Shown piece after piece: positions 33,416-41,559 of a DNA stretch of 64,000 bases (positions within the stretch are counted from its first letter, which is position 1; the number at the start of each line of letters is the position of its first letter). The DNA is from Candidatus Marsarchaeota archaeon (GTDB lineage Archaea > Micrarchaeota > Micrarchaeia > Micrarchaeales > Micrarchaeaceae). The notes below the pieces were generated by a model. That model was not told the DNA's origin and searched no databases. It saw nothing but the letters and a program-made list of their open reading frames with translations. Location of the stretch: NCBI GenBank assembly GCA_023485295.1, contig JAMCZQ010000006.1, forward strand, positions 62,001 through 126,000. The letters run 5' to 3'. A program made the translations under genes and the position numbers.

Positions 33416-33769
33416 TTGCACTGGTTCTTTGCTGGCATTTTCTAGATACTGGCCTATCTCCGTTATCTGTTTTTCAAGCTCCTCCTTTTTTCTGTTCGAT
33501 GGATACAGAAATGTGCTTCGTATTGTTAATATGCCCGTACCCTCTCCGAATATTTTCTCGATGTCTTCGCCTTTTTCAAATTCGCACTTGGGCGTTGCAG
33601 CAGTATTCGCACCGTTGAGCTTCTCTTCGTACATCCTCGTGAGGAACTGTAGCTTTTCTTCGTCTATTGAAATCTTGTATTCGATTTTCTGGTATCCATT
33701 TTTATCCCTTCCAGAAACAAAGCCTAGCTGGAGTTTTTTTATGGATTCCTCAAATATACTGACTCCCAT
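33401..33769 (-). CDS. Hypothetical protein
   Basis: 122 residues, mixed alpha/beta with helical ends (ESIKKLQLGFVSGRDKNGYQKIEYKISIDEEKLQFLTRMYEEKL...). No recognised motif. It forms a pair with the gene upstream on the same strand (24 nt gap). Its small size and the context of unrecognised genes suggest accessory content. Confidence 0.6.
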   Translation of the reverse strand: MGVSIFEESIKKLQLGFVSGRDKNGYQKIEYKISIDEEKLQFLTRMYEEKLNGANTAATPKCEFEKGEDIEKIFGEGTGILTIRSTFLYPSNRKKEELEKQITEIGQYLENASKEPVQLIRK

Positions 33770-33793
33770 TTTACATTCCTTTTTGCTATGAAA

Positions 33794-34186
33794 TTAATAG
33801 AGGATTATTTGCCTTTCCATATATTTATATTTTTCCGTGCAGGCTGACAACTTGGCAATTAAAAAGAAAAAGGGGTCTTTACGACCCAAAGAGCCAATCC
33901 GTACTATGCCATTTTCTATGCTTACGCCAAGGCGGTATGCTGAATTCTTTCCCGTATCCATGCTTGATTTCTTTGACACTGCAGCGGCCTCTATTATCTG
34001 CTTGTCCGCCTCTAGGAGCCTACTTGCCAAATTAAAAGACTCCTCAGTGCCGTTTCCGATCCCCATGGATTTGTAGCTGCATTCCACTAGGCGAAGCAAT
34101 GCCCTCCTCACTCTTTCCTCATGAAGAAACCCTTCATGAAATCTCTTTTTCAGGAGCTTACGCTCGCTTTTGTCGTTCAGATCCAT
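33794..34186 (-). CDS. Hypothetical helical protein
   Basis: 130 residues, mostly helical and basic (MDLNDKSERKLLKKRFHEGFLHEERVRRALLRLVE...), ending in a beta-rich part (AYRLGVSIENGIVRIGSL). AAGGGGTTTTGA precedes the ATG. Its 5' leader lies in the repeat-rich region to 34450 and includes one copy of the 20-nt repeat. No family recognised. Confidence 0.6.
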   Translation of the reverse strand: MDLNDKSERKLLKKRFHEGFLHEERVRRALLRLVECSYKSMGIGNGTEESFNLASRLLEADKQIIEAAAVSKKSSMDTGKNSAYRLGVSIENGIVRIGSLGRKDPFFFLIAKLSACTEKYKYMERQIILY

Positions 34187-34200
34187 TCAAAACCCCTTAA

Positions 34201-34220
34201 GACGCGCCTGCTATGTACAG
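34201..34220. repeat. Imperfect direct repeat, copy 1
   Basis: GACGCGCCTGCTATGTACAG. It matches copy 2 at 34417-34438 except for a two-base insertion and one substitution. Copy 1 lies in the 5' leader of the minus-strand gene that starts at 34186, 15 nt before its ATG. Confidence 0.65.
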
Positions 34221-34310
34221 CTTTACCCCAGAATCAGATTTGCCATATTTATATAGTGCATGGCTTGCGCGATGTCCTAAAGGTATATGCCTATGCGAAC
34301 ATATTTATAC

Positions 34311-34376
34311 TTTACTAAAAATCTTGTATAAAAGTATTTATTATTGTATTTTTAGTAAAATTTAAATACTTTTATA
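34311..34376. repeat. Two interleaved perfect inverted repeats (A-B-A'-B')
   Basis: Arm A TTTACTAAAAAT (34311-34322) is the exact complement of A' (34348-34359); arm B TATAAAAGTATTTA (34327-34340) is the exact complement of B' (34363-34376). Stems are 12 and 14 bp, with 4, 7 and 3 nt between arms. As RNA this is an H-type pseudoknot arrangement; as DNA it is an alternating array of two palindromic half-sites. B and B' each hold a TATA box on opposite strands. No gene covers it. Confidence 0.75.
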
Positions 34377-34393
34377 TGCATAATAATAGTGCC

Positions 34394-34441
34394 AAGGCAA
34401 CTTGGCAACCCCAGAGGACGCGCCTGCACTATGTGCAGGCG
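34394..34441. ncRNA. Candidate structured small RNA (two hairpins)
   Basis: GCCAAG-gcaa-CTTGGC forms a tetraloop hairpin just after 34390, and CGCCTGCAC-tat-GTGCAGGCG (34421-34441) forms a 9-bp hairpin. CTTTTATATGC at about 34370 could be a plus-strand TATA box 25 nt upstream. The second hairpin also lies 9 nt beyond the stop of the S66 gene on the minus strand, so it could be that gene's 3' end structure instead. Both readings are open. Confidence 0.4.
34417..34438. repeat. Imperfect direct repeat, copy 2
   Basis: Copy 2 of the sequence at 34201-34220, 216 bp downstream and in the same orientation, here forming most of the second hairpin. The pair brackets the interleaved inverted repeats. 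Confidence 0.65.
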
Positions 34442-34449
34442 TTGTCTAA

Positions 34450-35466
34450 TTAGTCTACTGCCCTTTCCTGCATTTCAATTGTGCTTTCATCTGCATTTAT
34501 CTCTACTTTTATGCCAAGCGGTATGGTTGTTATATACTTTCCATGGCAGCAAGCGTATTCTATAAATGACGGCTTTTTAGGTATCTTGCTGTTTAATGTA
34601 TCCTGTATTGTGCTGTGCATGTTCGCGTTTATGTAGTCTTCTATAAATAGGTTCTTGAATAAGTACGAAGTTGGCCCTGACGTTTGTACTATCTGCTGCA
34701 CTGCATTGTTTGGGAATTCCCCAAAAACAAAGCCGTTGGCTTTTTGCAATATTCCTTTCAGCACAAGGGACGAGAGTATATTGTCCAGCATCCATGGCTC
34801 CATATTGACGTCTTCAAAAAACAATATTTTGTTTTCAGTACTTGGTATGTAATCGGTCCCTACAAGCAGGGAAAACATCGTAAGATTGCCGCCCATGAGC
34901 CTGCCTGAGGCGGTGCCTGGAGTTATGACTTTGCTCCAGCCGCTTTCAATTGGGTTTTTGAGCGAGAGCGTCTTGCCTTCGCTAACCATGCCCATAAGTG
35001 TTGACCAGTTGTGCCGCTTTGCGACCTCGTCTTCCTCAGCCAGATCAAATAGCATTGGCCCTTGGAATGTTGGCAGATGCGCCTTCTTCATAAATGCAAG
35101 CTGAAGCAGGGTTATGTCGCTATACCCTATGAAGACTTTTGGGTGGTCCATTATGACATCGTAATCTATCGCATTTAGTATGTCTATTGCGCCTGCGCCG
35201 CCCTGCAGCACCATTATTCCGTCAACCTTGTCGCTTTTGAATGCGTTTTCTATTTCAGTGGTTCTTGTATTGTCTCCTGCAGTAAGGTACCTTGTCGGAG
35301 ACTCTCTTATTATGCTGTATGACAGGCTTACCCTGAAGCCATTCTGCTCTATAAATTTTATGGCGTTGGGCAATCCGGTTGTGGATGTTGCTGCGCTTGA
35401 AGGTGCAATTATCTTTATTGTGCCACCGCGTCTAAGCCTCGGGGGTTTGAGTATATCTTCATGCAT
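34450..35466 (-). CDS. LD-carboxypeptidase-like peptidase (family S66)
   Basis: 338 residues with the S66 layout: PPRLRRGGTIKIIAPSS at the start, the nucleophile in FIGYSDITLLQ, GRLMGGNLTMFSLLVGTDYIPS, the Glu in LFFEDV, and the C-terminal His in CCHGKY. Bacterial relatives cut murein tetrapeptides; MccF cleaves microcin C7-like acyl-sulfamates. An archaeon without murein more likely uses it for detoxification or peptide salvage. It follows the ECF genes on the same strand with a gap of about 100 nt. Confidence 0.88.
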   Translation of the reverse strand: MHEDILKPPRLRRGGTIKIIAPSSAATSTTGLPNAIKFIEQNGFRVSLSYSIIRESPTRYLTAGDNTRTTEIENAFKSDKVDGIMVLQGGAGAIDILNAIDYDVIMDHPKVFIGYSDITLLQLAFMKKAHLPTFQGPMLFDLAEEDEVAKRHNWSTLMGMVSEGKTLSLKNPIESGWSKVITPGTASGRLMGGNLTMFSLLVGTDYIPSTENKILFFEDVNMEPWMLDNILSSLVLKGILQKANGFVFGEFPNNAVQQIVQTSGPTSYLFKNLFIEDYINANMHSTIQDTLNSKIPKKPSFIEYACCHGKYITTIPLGIKVEINADESTIEMQERAVD

Positions 35467-35562
35467 AATTAATATTAAATCCGAAAGGATTTATAGCTTG
35501 GTTTTATACAAACCGTTTTGCCTCTTAAAATCGAATGCCGCCAAAAATGCCGCAGCAACTTT

Positions 35563-38139
35563 TTAATCTGGCCTGGGTAGTACGATGATATTGTGGTCTT
35601 GCAGTGCAAGCGATTCGCATTTATGCAAAATCCCATTTGACTTCGCCGTTGCTATGATAACGGTTTTGCTGTCGTGCTGAATTTGGCCCAGGTCTTCTGC
35701 GGATTCAAGCGCCTTTAGCCTTTTTACCCCAAGCCAATCAGACAGAATGCGTGCCCATAAAAGCGAATCGGTGGTATAAGCAATTGTGCCTTGTGCTTGC
35801 TCCCCGAACCTATTGGCGTCCATAGCAGCGGCTTTGTGCATTTTCCAAAAGCCTGAATTTTTGGTTGTGCTGTCGAAATGCTCCTTTATTATATCAGTGA
35901 GCACAGGGTTGCTGTTTTTGAATGTCGCTTTTGCCTCATTTTCCTCATAATCAAATACCACCCATGCCTCTTTTGGCAATTCCTCCAAGAACACATCTGG
36001 CTCAAATGATGAATGCACTTTTTTTATCAATGCGCACGTGACTACTTTCGCGCCTTTTGCATGCTTTTTTACCTCTTCTGCCACTTTAGACATGGTTTTG
36101 CCGCTGTCAACAAGTTCATCCACTATGAGGATGTAGGAGCTTTGTTTCGGCAACTTTTTCGGGACGCCGTATAATTCCACATTTGCCTTTGCGTTTCCGC
36201 TGTCATCGTAATAGCTAGCCCTTATTCCGAGCATCTTGGCCGACTTTAATTTTCTACCCAGCAATTCGGTAATCGCCATCCCACCACGCTCTATGTATAT
36301 TATGGTTGACGGGCTGCCATATTTTTCTATTATTGTGTCGGCAAGCCTAGCTGCTGACTGTTCCAGTTTTTCATACGTATAAAATTCGATTTTATTCTTG
36401 CTTTTTATGAAGCTGAAAAATTCAAGCCATTCCTTTGCGCTTATTAGTGGCTCGCTGAGAACTCCCTTATTCATCATGCTCTTTGATATCCTTGCTGATT
36501 GGGGCATTTCAAGCGATGACAGTTCCAAGATCGAATCGTCCATGAATAGCTTTTCAGGTGTACCGTCGAATATTATCCTGCCTTTGCGCATCACCATTAC
36601 GTGCCTGCAGTATTCCGCAACTATGCGCATGTCGTGCGTGATGAGTATTATTGTTGTGCCGGATGCATTCAATTCTGCTAGTATGTCCATGATTTCCTTG
36701 GACATTTTGTAGTCTTGCCCGGTTGTTGGCTCATCTACTATGAGTATGTCTGGGTGCATGGCTATGCTGCTGGCTACAGCAAGCCTCCGCTTTTGACCTC
36801 TCCCCAAAAACAATGGATCCTCATCTATTTTGTCGTACAGGCCTACCCTTTTTAATACTTCTTCCGTCCTGCGCTCTGCCTCTGGACCCGTCACGCCTAT
36901 GTTCTTAAGCCCGTACAGTATTTCTTCCCTGACGCTGCGCGTGAATATCTGGTGGTCTGGATTCTGGAATACATACCCCACATGGTTGGGCATGCTGCGC
37001 CTTGCCTTGTTGCTGTGCACGCTTATTCCTGCAACATCAAGCGTTCCAGAACTGTGCTTCAGTATTCCTGCAATTATTTTTGATATTGTTGATTTTCCCG
37101 AACCATTCTGCCCGATTAGTGCAACCATTTCGCCTGCATTTATTTCCATGTTGAGATTTGAAATGGCAACGGTGCCGTCTTCATATGCGAACCCGAGATT
37201 TGCGGCTTTTATAATTGGCTTCTCCTGCTTCGGCATCTTCCTATCCACATGAAATCCTGCACTACTCGTTCCAAAAGCGTATTTTGGTTTTTCATTAATT
37301 GAAAAATACTCTGACAGCTCCGAAACTTCTGGGGTATAAATGTTATACGAAGCCGTCAGCTGCTTGTTCGAATATATATTTTCCGGAATATCCACTGCGA
37401 CTATCTCGCCGTTTGACATTATGGCCATCCTGTCGGCGAACTTCAACATCACTTCCGGATTATGCTCGACAAGTATTACGGTTATATCGAGCCTTTTCTT
37501 AAGCGAAGCGATGGTATTTATTACTTCGAGTTTGCCTGCCGGATCTAGGTCTGATGTTGGCTCGTCCAGTATTAACAGCTTTGGCTGCATGGCCAGGAAG
37601 CTTGCTATAATCAGCCTCTGCTTCTGTCCGCCGGACAGCTCTGAGGGATGGACGCTTGCCGCATTCGGATACAGTTCCGAAAGCCCTACAAGCGAAAGCG
37701 CCTCTTTCATCCTGTCTTTTATCTCGTTTTCTTCAAGGCCCATGAATTGAAGCCCCATTGATATCTCGTTGGCAACGCTCATGCTCAAAAATTGGCTTTC
37801 TGGATCCTGCATTACTATTCCGATTGTGGGCACCATTGGGCCTTTGCCGAATATCTTGTATTCGTCGCCTGTTTTTTTGACTTCGGTTACTTTCTCGCCA
37901 AATACCTCGACGCTCCCTGTGATATTCTCTTCGACGTTTGACCTGAGCCGCATTTGATGCGGTATGAGCCCTGCAATCGTATAGCACAGGGTGGTTTTGC
38001 CTGCACCGCTTGAGCCTGCTATTCCGAAGAATTCGCCTGCCTCTATCTCCAAGTTGATGTTCTTTAGTGCATAGTCGCCCTTTATGCCTGTGAAATTGGG
38101 GTATCTCCAGCTCAAATTGCTTATCTTTACAGCTTGCAT
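35563..38139 (-). CDS. ECF transporter double ATPase fused to a phosphoribosyltransferase
   Basis: 858 residues. ABC domain 1: Walker A GSSGAGKTT near 42, signature LSGGQKQR, Walker B LLILDEPTSDLD. ABC domain 2: GQNGSGKST near 340, signature FLGRGQKRRL, ILIVDEPTTGQD. From about residue 565 a type I phosphoribosyltransferase follows: YIERGGM, and the PRPP loop ILIVDELVDSGKT near 673, close to xanthine/guanine PRTases. The last 100 residues are a further domain I do not recognise. Start ATG 38139. With EcfT and EcfS upstream it forms a full importer, and the PRTase should trap the imported base as nucleotide. Confidence 0.88.
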   Translation of the reverse strand: MQAVKISNLSWRYPNFTGIKGDYALKNINLEIEAGEFFGIAGSSGAGKTTLCYTIAGLIPHQMRLRSNVEENITGSVEVFGEKVTEVKKTGDEYKIFGKGPMVPTIGIVMQDPESQFLSMSVANEISMGLQFMGLEENEIKDRMKEALSLVGLSELYPNAASVHPSELSGGQKQRLIIASFLAMQPKLLILDEPTSDLDPAGKLEVINTIASLKKRLDITVILVEHNPEVMLKFADRMAIMSNGEIVAVDIPENIYSNKQLTASYNIYTPEVSELSEYFSINEKPKYAFGTSSAGFHVDRKMPKQEKPIIKAANLGFAYEDGTVAISNLNMEINAGEMVALIGQNGSGKSTISKIIAGILKHSSGTLDVAGISVHSNKARRSMPNHVGYVFQNPDHQIFTRSVREEILYGLKNIGVTGPEAERRTEEVLKRVGLYDKIDEDPLFLGRGQKRRLAVASSIAMHPDILIVDEPTTGQDYKMSKEIMDILAELNASGTTIILITHDMRIVAEYCRHVMVMRKGRIIFDGTPEKLFMDDSILELSSLEMPQSARISKSMMNKGVLSEPLISAKEWLEFFSFIKSKNKIEFYTYEKLEQSAARLADTIIEKYGSPSTIIYIERGGMAITELLGRKLKSAKMLGIRASYYDDSGNAKANVELYGVPKKLPKQSSYILIVDELVDSGKTMSKVAEEVKKHAKGAKVVTCALIKKVHSSFEPDVFLEELPKEAWVVFDYEENEAKATFKNSNPVLTDIIKEHFDSTTKNSGFWKMHKAAAMDANRFGEQAQGTIAYTTDSLLWARILSDWLGVKRLKALESAEDLGQIQHDSKTVIIATAKSNGILHKCESLALQDHNIIVLPRPD

Positions 38140-38166
38140 TGCAGCCACTTTTTTGTATGTAATTGC

Positions 38167-39006
38167 CTATGCGTATGCCATGTATAGCGGTGCCAACGCT
38201 ATTGCAATGCCTACGCCAAGCATTATGTAATCCCTTGCGATCAGGCGCTTCTGCTCCACTAACAATGAAAGGTGCTTTGAAGTTGAGAAGCCCCTTGCTT
38301 CAAGGGCGTTGCCCACGTCTACGGATCTTTTTATTATAAGCGTTGTTACAGGGATTGACAGCATTGCGAATTCCTTTGCCTTTTTCAGCAGGTTGGAATT
38401 TGTCGCAGATGCGCCTCTGGCGAATTGTGCCTGCCGCACTAGCGCCAGGTCTTCAGCCATTATGTTGAAGCTCCTTGAAATCAGCGAGACAAAGAATACT
38501 GCCTTGAACGGCACCTTAAGCCTGTTCAAAGTGGCTATTATGTCTGAGTCCCTTATGCTCATTAACGTCAATAGCGTGAGCAGCACCATTGCCGCATATC
38601 CTGTAATCTTTCCTATCCCAACATACAAAGAGAGGGTAGTAACCTTTAGTGTCATTCCCAGTAGAGAGACCGATAATAGTACGGTAGTGCCGATTTGGTT
38701 GAATACAATCCACCACAGGAACATTACAAAAAGCGCTATTATTATGACCCCTAGGTAGCTTTTTACAAGGAACTTTATCGTGTGCGTCTCTGCCAAGAAT
38801 GCCAATGCAAAGGCAAGAACCACAATGTTGTACGCCAGGAATGGCACCTGCCTGTCTATCGATACCACTACTCCGATAGATACTAGGATGAGCAGCAGCA
38901 GCTTTATTAGCGGGTTCAGGTTTACGTATATGGAATCGGCTTTTGCTGAAAACAGTATGGTTTTTATGTACTTCTTTCCAGACCTGTTGCTGCCCTCTTC
39001 GTTCAT
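38167..39006 (-). CDS. ecfT: ECF transporter transmembrane component EcfT
   Basis: 279 residues, five or six helices. Two Ala-Arg-Gly motifs (QFARGASA and EARGFST) are the coupling helices that contact the two ATPase domains. The ATG at 39006 overlaps the stop of the S component gene (ATGA), and the ATPase gene begins 28 nt after it. A longer frame beginning at 39228 lies inside the S gene and is non-homologous. Confidence 0.92.
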   Translation of the reverse strand: MNEEGSNRSGKKYIKTILFSAKADSIYVNLNPLIKLLLLILVSIGVVVSIDRQVPFLAYNIVVLAFALAFLAETHTIKFLVKSYLGVIIIALFVMFLWWIVFNQIGTTVLLSVSLLGMTLKVTTLSLYVGIGKITGYAAMVLLTLLTLMSIRDSDIIATLNRLKVPFKAVFFVSLISRSFNIMAEDLALVRQAQFARGASATNSNLLKKAKEFAMLSIPVTTLIIKRSVDVGNALEARGFSTSKHLSLLVEQKRLIARDYIMLGVGIAIALAPLYMAYA

Positions 39007-39650
39007 GATACCCAACCCGTATTTATCAGGCCAAAGCGCTCTACTACAGGAGTGACGTACTTTGCCAGAAACGGCGCTATCAGCAGCACTATCGCGTCTC
39101 CCAGTATCCATAGGCCGGCACCAAGCAGATATGCGCCAGCAGGCACAAATCCAAGCGCGACAAGCACCCAGACGCCCCATAATCCGCCGATTATGTTGGT
39201 TATACCCATTACCCATATCGCAAACCATGCTGCGGATTTTTTGCTGCGAAGTATGTCCCTGCCAAGAGGGTCAACGCCATGCTTGTTTAGATAGCCCCTG
39301 TAAAGAAGGAATATGAGCAACGCAGGCACGAGATCGCCTATGCTGAATGCCAGGGCAGGGATTATAGGCAAGCCAGTAAGCAGGCCGGAGCCAACAACCG
39401 AGCCTATCCAGGCGCCTGCTATCCCCCAGATGCCCCACCAAAGCGTAAATACGACGAAAAACGGGTATGCCCAGTATAGGAAACCTATACCTGGACCGAC
39501 CACAGGGGTTGCTGCTGCTCCAAGCCAAGAAAGAAGGATTACCACAGCGATTTGTATGGCAAAAAGCGCATATTGCGTTGTAGTAAGCTTCGGTCCTTTC
39601 CATTTTAGTGTGTACTGGGAATAGTTCACACTAGGGTTTGAATTTACCAT
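39003..39650 (-). CDS. ECF transporter substrate-binding component (S)
   Basis: 215 residues with about six helices and an Trp/Gly-rich core (AYPFFVVFTLWWGIWGIAGAWIGSVVGSGLLTGLPIIPALAFSIGDL). The location before EcfT and the fused ATPase makes it the S component; it is not BioY, ThiT or RibU as far as I can tell. The PRTase fused to its ATPase partner suggests a purine/pyrimidine base as substrate. I use ATG 39650, after GGTGGGTGTCT; AAATATTTAAAATG upstream is the likely promoter. Confidence 0.85.
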   Translation of the reverse strand: MVNSNPSVNYSQYTLKWKGPKLTTTQYALFAIQIAVVILLSWLGAAATPVVGPGIGFLYWAYPFFVVFTLWWGIWGIAGAWIGSVVGSGLLTGLPIIPALAFSIGDLVPALLIFLLYRGYLNKHGVDPLGRDILRSKKSAAWFAIWVMGITNIIGGLWGVWVLVALGFVPAGAYLLGAGLWILGDAIVLLIAPFLAKYVTPVVERFGLINTGWVS

Positions 39651-39743
39651 AGACACCCACCAACCAGTTCATAGCAGATATGGGAGCTTCATTTTAAATA
39701 TTTTGCGCTTGTGTCGCATCTTGCAAAAGCTGCAGCGCTTTGG

Positions 39744-40760
39744 CTATCTGCCGTATATCTTTGCTGCTTCCTCAAGAACCTTTGCTGAAAACAATTCTTT
39801 CCAGTCTTCGCCGCTTTCGATTTTTGCTTCGCATCCCGCAGCTTGCGGATGACCGCCGCCGCCAAGCGCGACTGCAAGCTTTGAGCAGTCGATCGCTTTG
39901 CCTGACCTCAGACTCACTTTTCCCGAGTCAGTATTTACAAATATTGCAATGTCTGCCTTTAGCTCGTCTGCTATTATAGTACATGCCTGCGTGCTGCCAA
40001 GATGCTTGCTATAGCCTATGCCTAATATCAAGTTGCCAACACTGTGCTTTTCAAGGCTTTCCTCAAGCGCTTTTATATTGAGCTCTGAATCCTTCAGATA
40101 GCTGGCGTATGCCTCCTTTGTTATGCTGTTCTTGTAGTTGCCCTTTGCAAATTCCGAAACCAAATCCCTGAGCTTTGCGGTGTTGCCTTGATTGTAGTTT
40201 ATGTATGTTATTGCTCCGGTTATTTCAAAAAGCAGGGGGTCAAGCTGTTCGTTTCTTATGTTGAAGTCTGCATAATGGGCAATGTTCGCCAGATACGTGC
40301 CATACTCCTTGTCTGCTTCGTTTTCAAATAGCTCTTTATACACAAGCTCTGTTGCGCAATAGTTCTTATTCTCTCCTGCAACCAGGTATATGCATTCTGA
40401 GCCTATCTCACTAACTGCACTGTCGCTCCATGGATGGTGGTCTATCCAAGCGACTTTGTTCCCTTCGCCTTTTAACCAATGCATAAGCCCCTTTAATACG
40501 TCTATGGCGCTGTCATTTACGCTCATATCGGTAAAAATTATGAAAGAGTTGTGCAGCTTTGCTGTCTTAAGCTCGCTGATCATCTTGTCAATGTCCTGCC
40601 GCATATAATTGCCAAAGAATATCCTTTCTTTCGGCACGCCTGCGTAATGCATGAACATTGCAGCGCTGCCCATGCCGTCAAAATCGGCAATATGCGTTAC
40701 ATTGTATATGGAAGCCTTATTGCTTTTTATAAGCTCACGAAAGTCTGCTCTGCTCATCAT
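39744..40760 (-). CDS. DHH/DHHA1-family phosphoesterase
   Basis: 338 residues. The DHH domain has VTHIADFDGMGSAAMF, FTDMSVND and WIDHHPW; the DHHA1 domain has LRSGKAIDCSKLAVALGGGGHPQAAG. It resembles archaeal oligoribonuclease/nanoRNase-type proteins (NrnA-like), which degrade short RNA or cyclic dinucleotide products; recJ-type exonuclease is an alternative. It is followed upstream by the DsrE gene with an 11-nt gap. Confidence 0.88.
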   Translation of the reverse strand: MMSRADFRELIKSNKASIYNVTHIADFDGMGSAAMFMHYAGVPKERIFFGNYMRQDIDKMISELKTAKLHNSFIIFTDMSVNDSAIDVLKGLMHWLKGEGNKVAWIDHHPWSDSAVSEIGSECIYLVAGENKNYCATELVYKELFENEADKEYGTYLANIAHYADFNIRNEQLDPLLFEITGAITYINYNQGNTAKLRDLVSEFAKGNYKNSITKEAYASYLKDSELNIKALEESLEKHSVGNLILGIGYSKHLGSTQACTIIADELKADIAIFVNTDSGKVSLRSGKAIDCSKLAVALGGGGHPQAAGCEAKIESGEDWKELFSAKVLEEAAKIYGR

Positions 40761-40771
40761 GCTATCGCATC

Positions 40772-41092
40772 TTAGAATGTAATTGGAGTATAGCCTTCGT
40801 CTATGCTTTTTGTTATGTATTCGCCTGCCTTTACAAGACTTACCTTCTTCCCGAGCTTGTCCTCAACTTTGGCGCCCTGGGCAACGAATATGCATGCCGA
40901 CGGCTTTTCACTTCCAAAGGAGTCTTCTATGAGCTTTGACAGTTCTTCGTCATTGGCTATAGCCACCTCGCTCTGGCCGAAGAAGAGTATTCTTACGTCG
41001 TGTCCTGCCTGCTTTTGCCTTGCGCTGAAGTTTATCCCAAGGCTTATCTTGTCCTTCTCCTTGCTCGATATTATTGACAGTATTTTAGTCAT
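40772..41092 (-). CDS. DsrE-family sulfur-relay-like protein
   Basis: 106 residues with the DsrE alpha/beta pattern: KILSIISSKEKDKISLGINFSARQKQAGHDVRILFFGQSEVAI, then CIFVAQGAKV. One Cys (SACIFVA) sits where TusD/DsrE-like proteins often have their sulfur-carrying residue, but activity is not proven. The start ATG 41092 follows GGTGGTGATAAAG inside the end of the upstream gene. Confidence 0.75.
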   Translation of the reverse strand: MTKILSIISSKEKDKISLGINFSARQKQAGHDVRILFFGQSEVAIANDEELSKLIEDSFGSEKPSACIFVAQGAKVEDKLGKKVSLVKAGEYITKSIDEGYTPITF

Positions 41093-41429
41093 CTTTATCA
41101 CCACCATCCGGGAGCTTTTCTATTATCTCGCTCATTTCCGCGTAATGCTTCTTTATTATTGGCTCCGCCCTTGGCCCTAGCATCTTTTCGGTATTTATTT
41201 TGCACAGATTCATTGCTTCTTTTAAGCCTTCTTTTGTAGGATTCTTTATATCAACGTTGCACTTCCTGAAAGCATCTCCCACGAAGAGCTTCACCCTTGC
41301 CCTGAGCTCCTTTTTGGGAATTTCCTGCCCCAGTGCCTTGTTTATTTCCACGTTTGCTGTCTCGAAGCAGTTTATGAGGCGTTCTACTGCAACTTCCGGC
41401 TTTATCCCGTTGACGCGCACTTTAGCCAT
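41085..41429 (-). CDS. Conserved hypothetical protein
   Basis: 114 residues: MAKVRVNGIKPEVAVERLINCFETANVEINKALG..., basic and helical, with the block KNPTKEGLKEAMNLCKINTEKMLGPRAEPIIKKHYAEM. I recall similar proteins of unknown function in other archaea but cannot name the family. It overlaps the DsrE start by 8 nt and is therefore translationally coupled. ATG 41429 is preceded by GTGGTCCGA. Confidence 0.65.
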   Translation of the reverse strand: MAKVRVNGIKPEVAVERLINCFETANVEINKALGQEIPKKELRARVKLFVGDAFRKCNVDIKNPTKEGLKEAMNLCKINTEKMLGPRAEPIIKKHYAEMSEIIEKLPDGGDKDD

Positions 41430-41559
41430 TCGGACCACTGAAATATATTACATTATTGTAGCTAAATTATTTACCTTCGAATTCTTTTATAAGACGTAAA
41501 TACTTGCGAATCAAAGCATTTTTAGATTTTAAAGCTTATTTGTCTGCTTGCGTGATTTA

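Noticed and set aside
39007..39228. N-terminal extension of EcfT
   Set aside because: It lies wholly within the S component gene, has the composition of an out-of-frame sequence and EcfT homology starts at ATG 39006.
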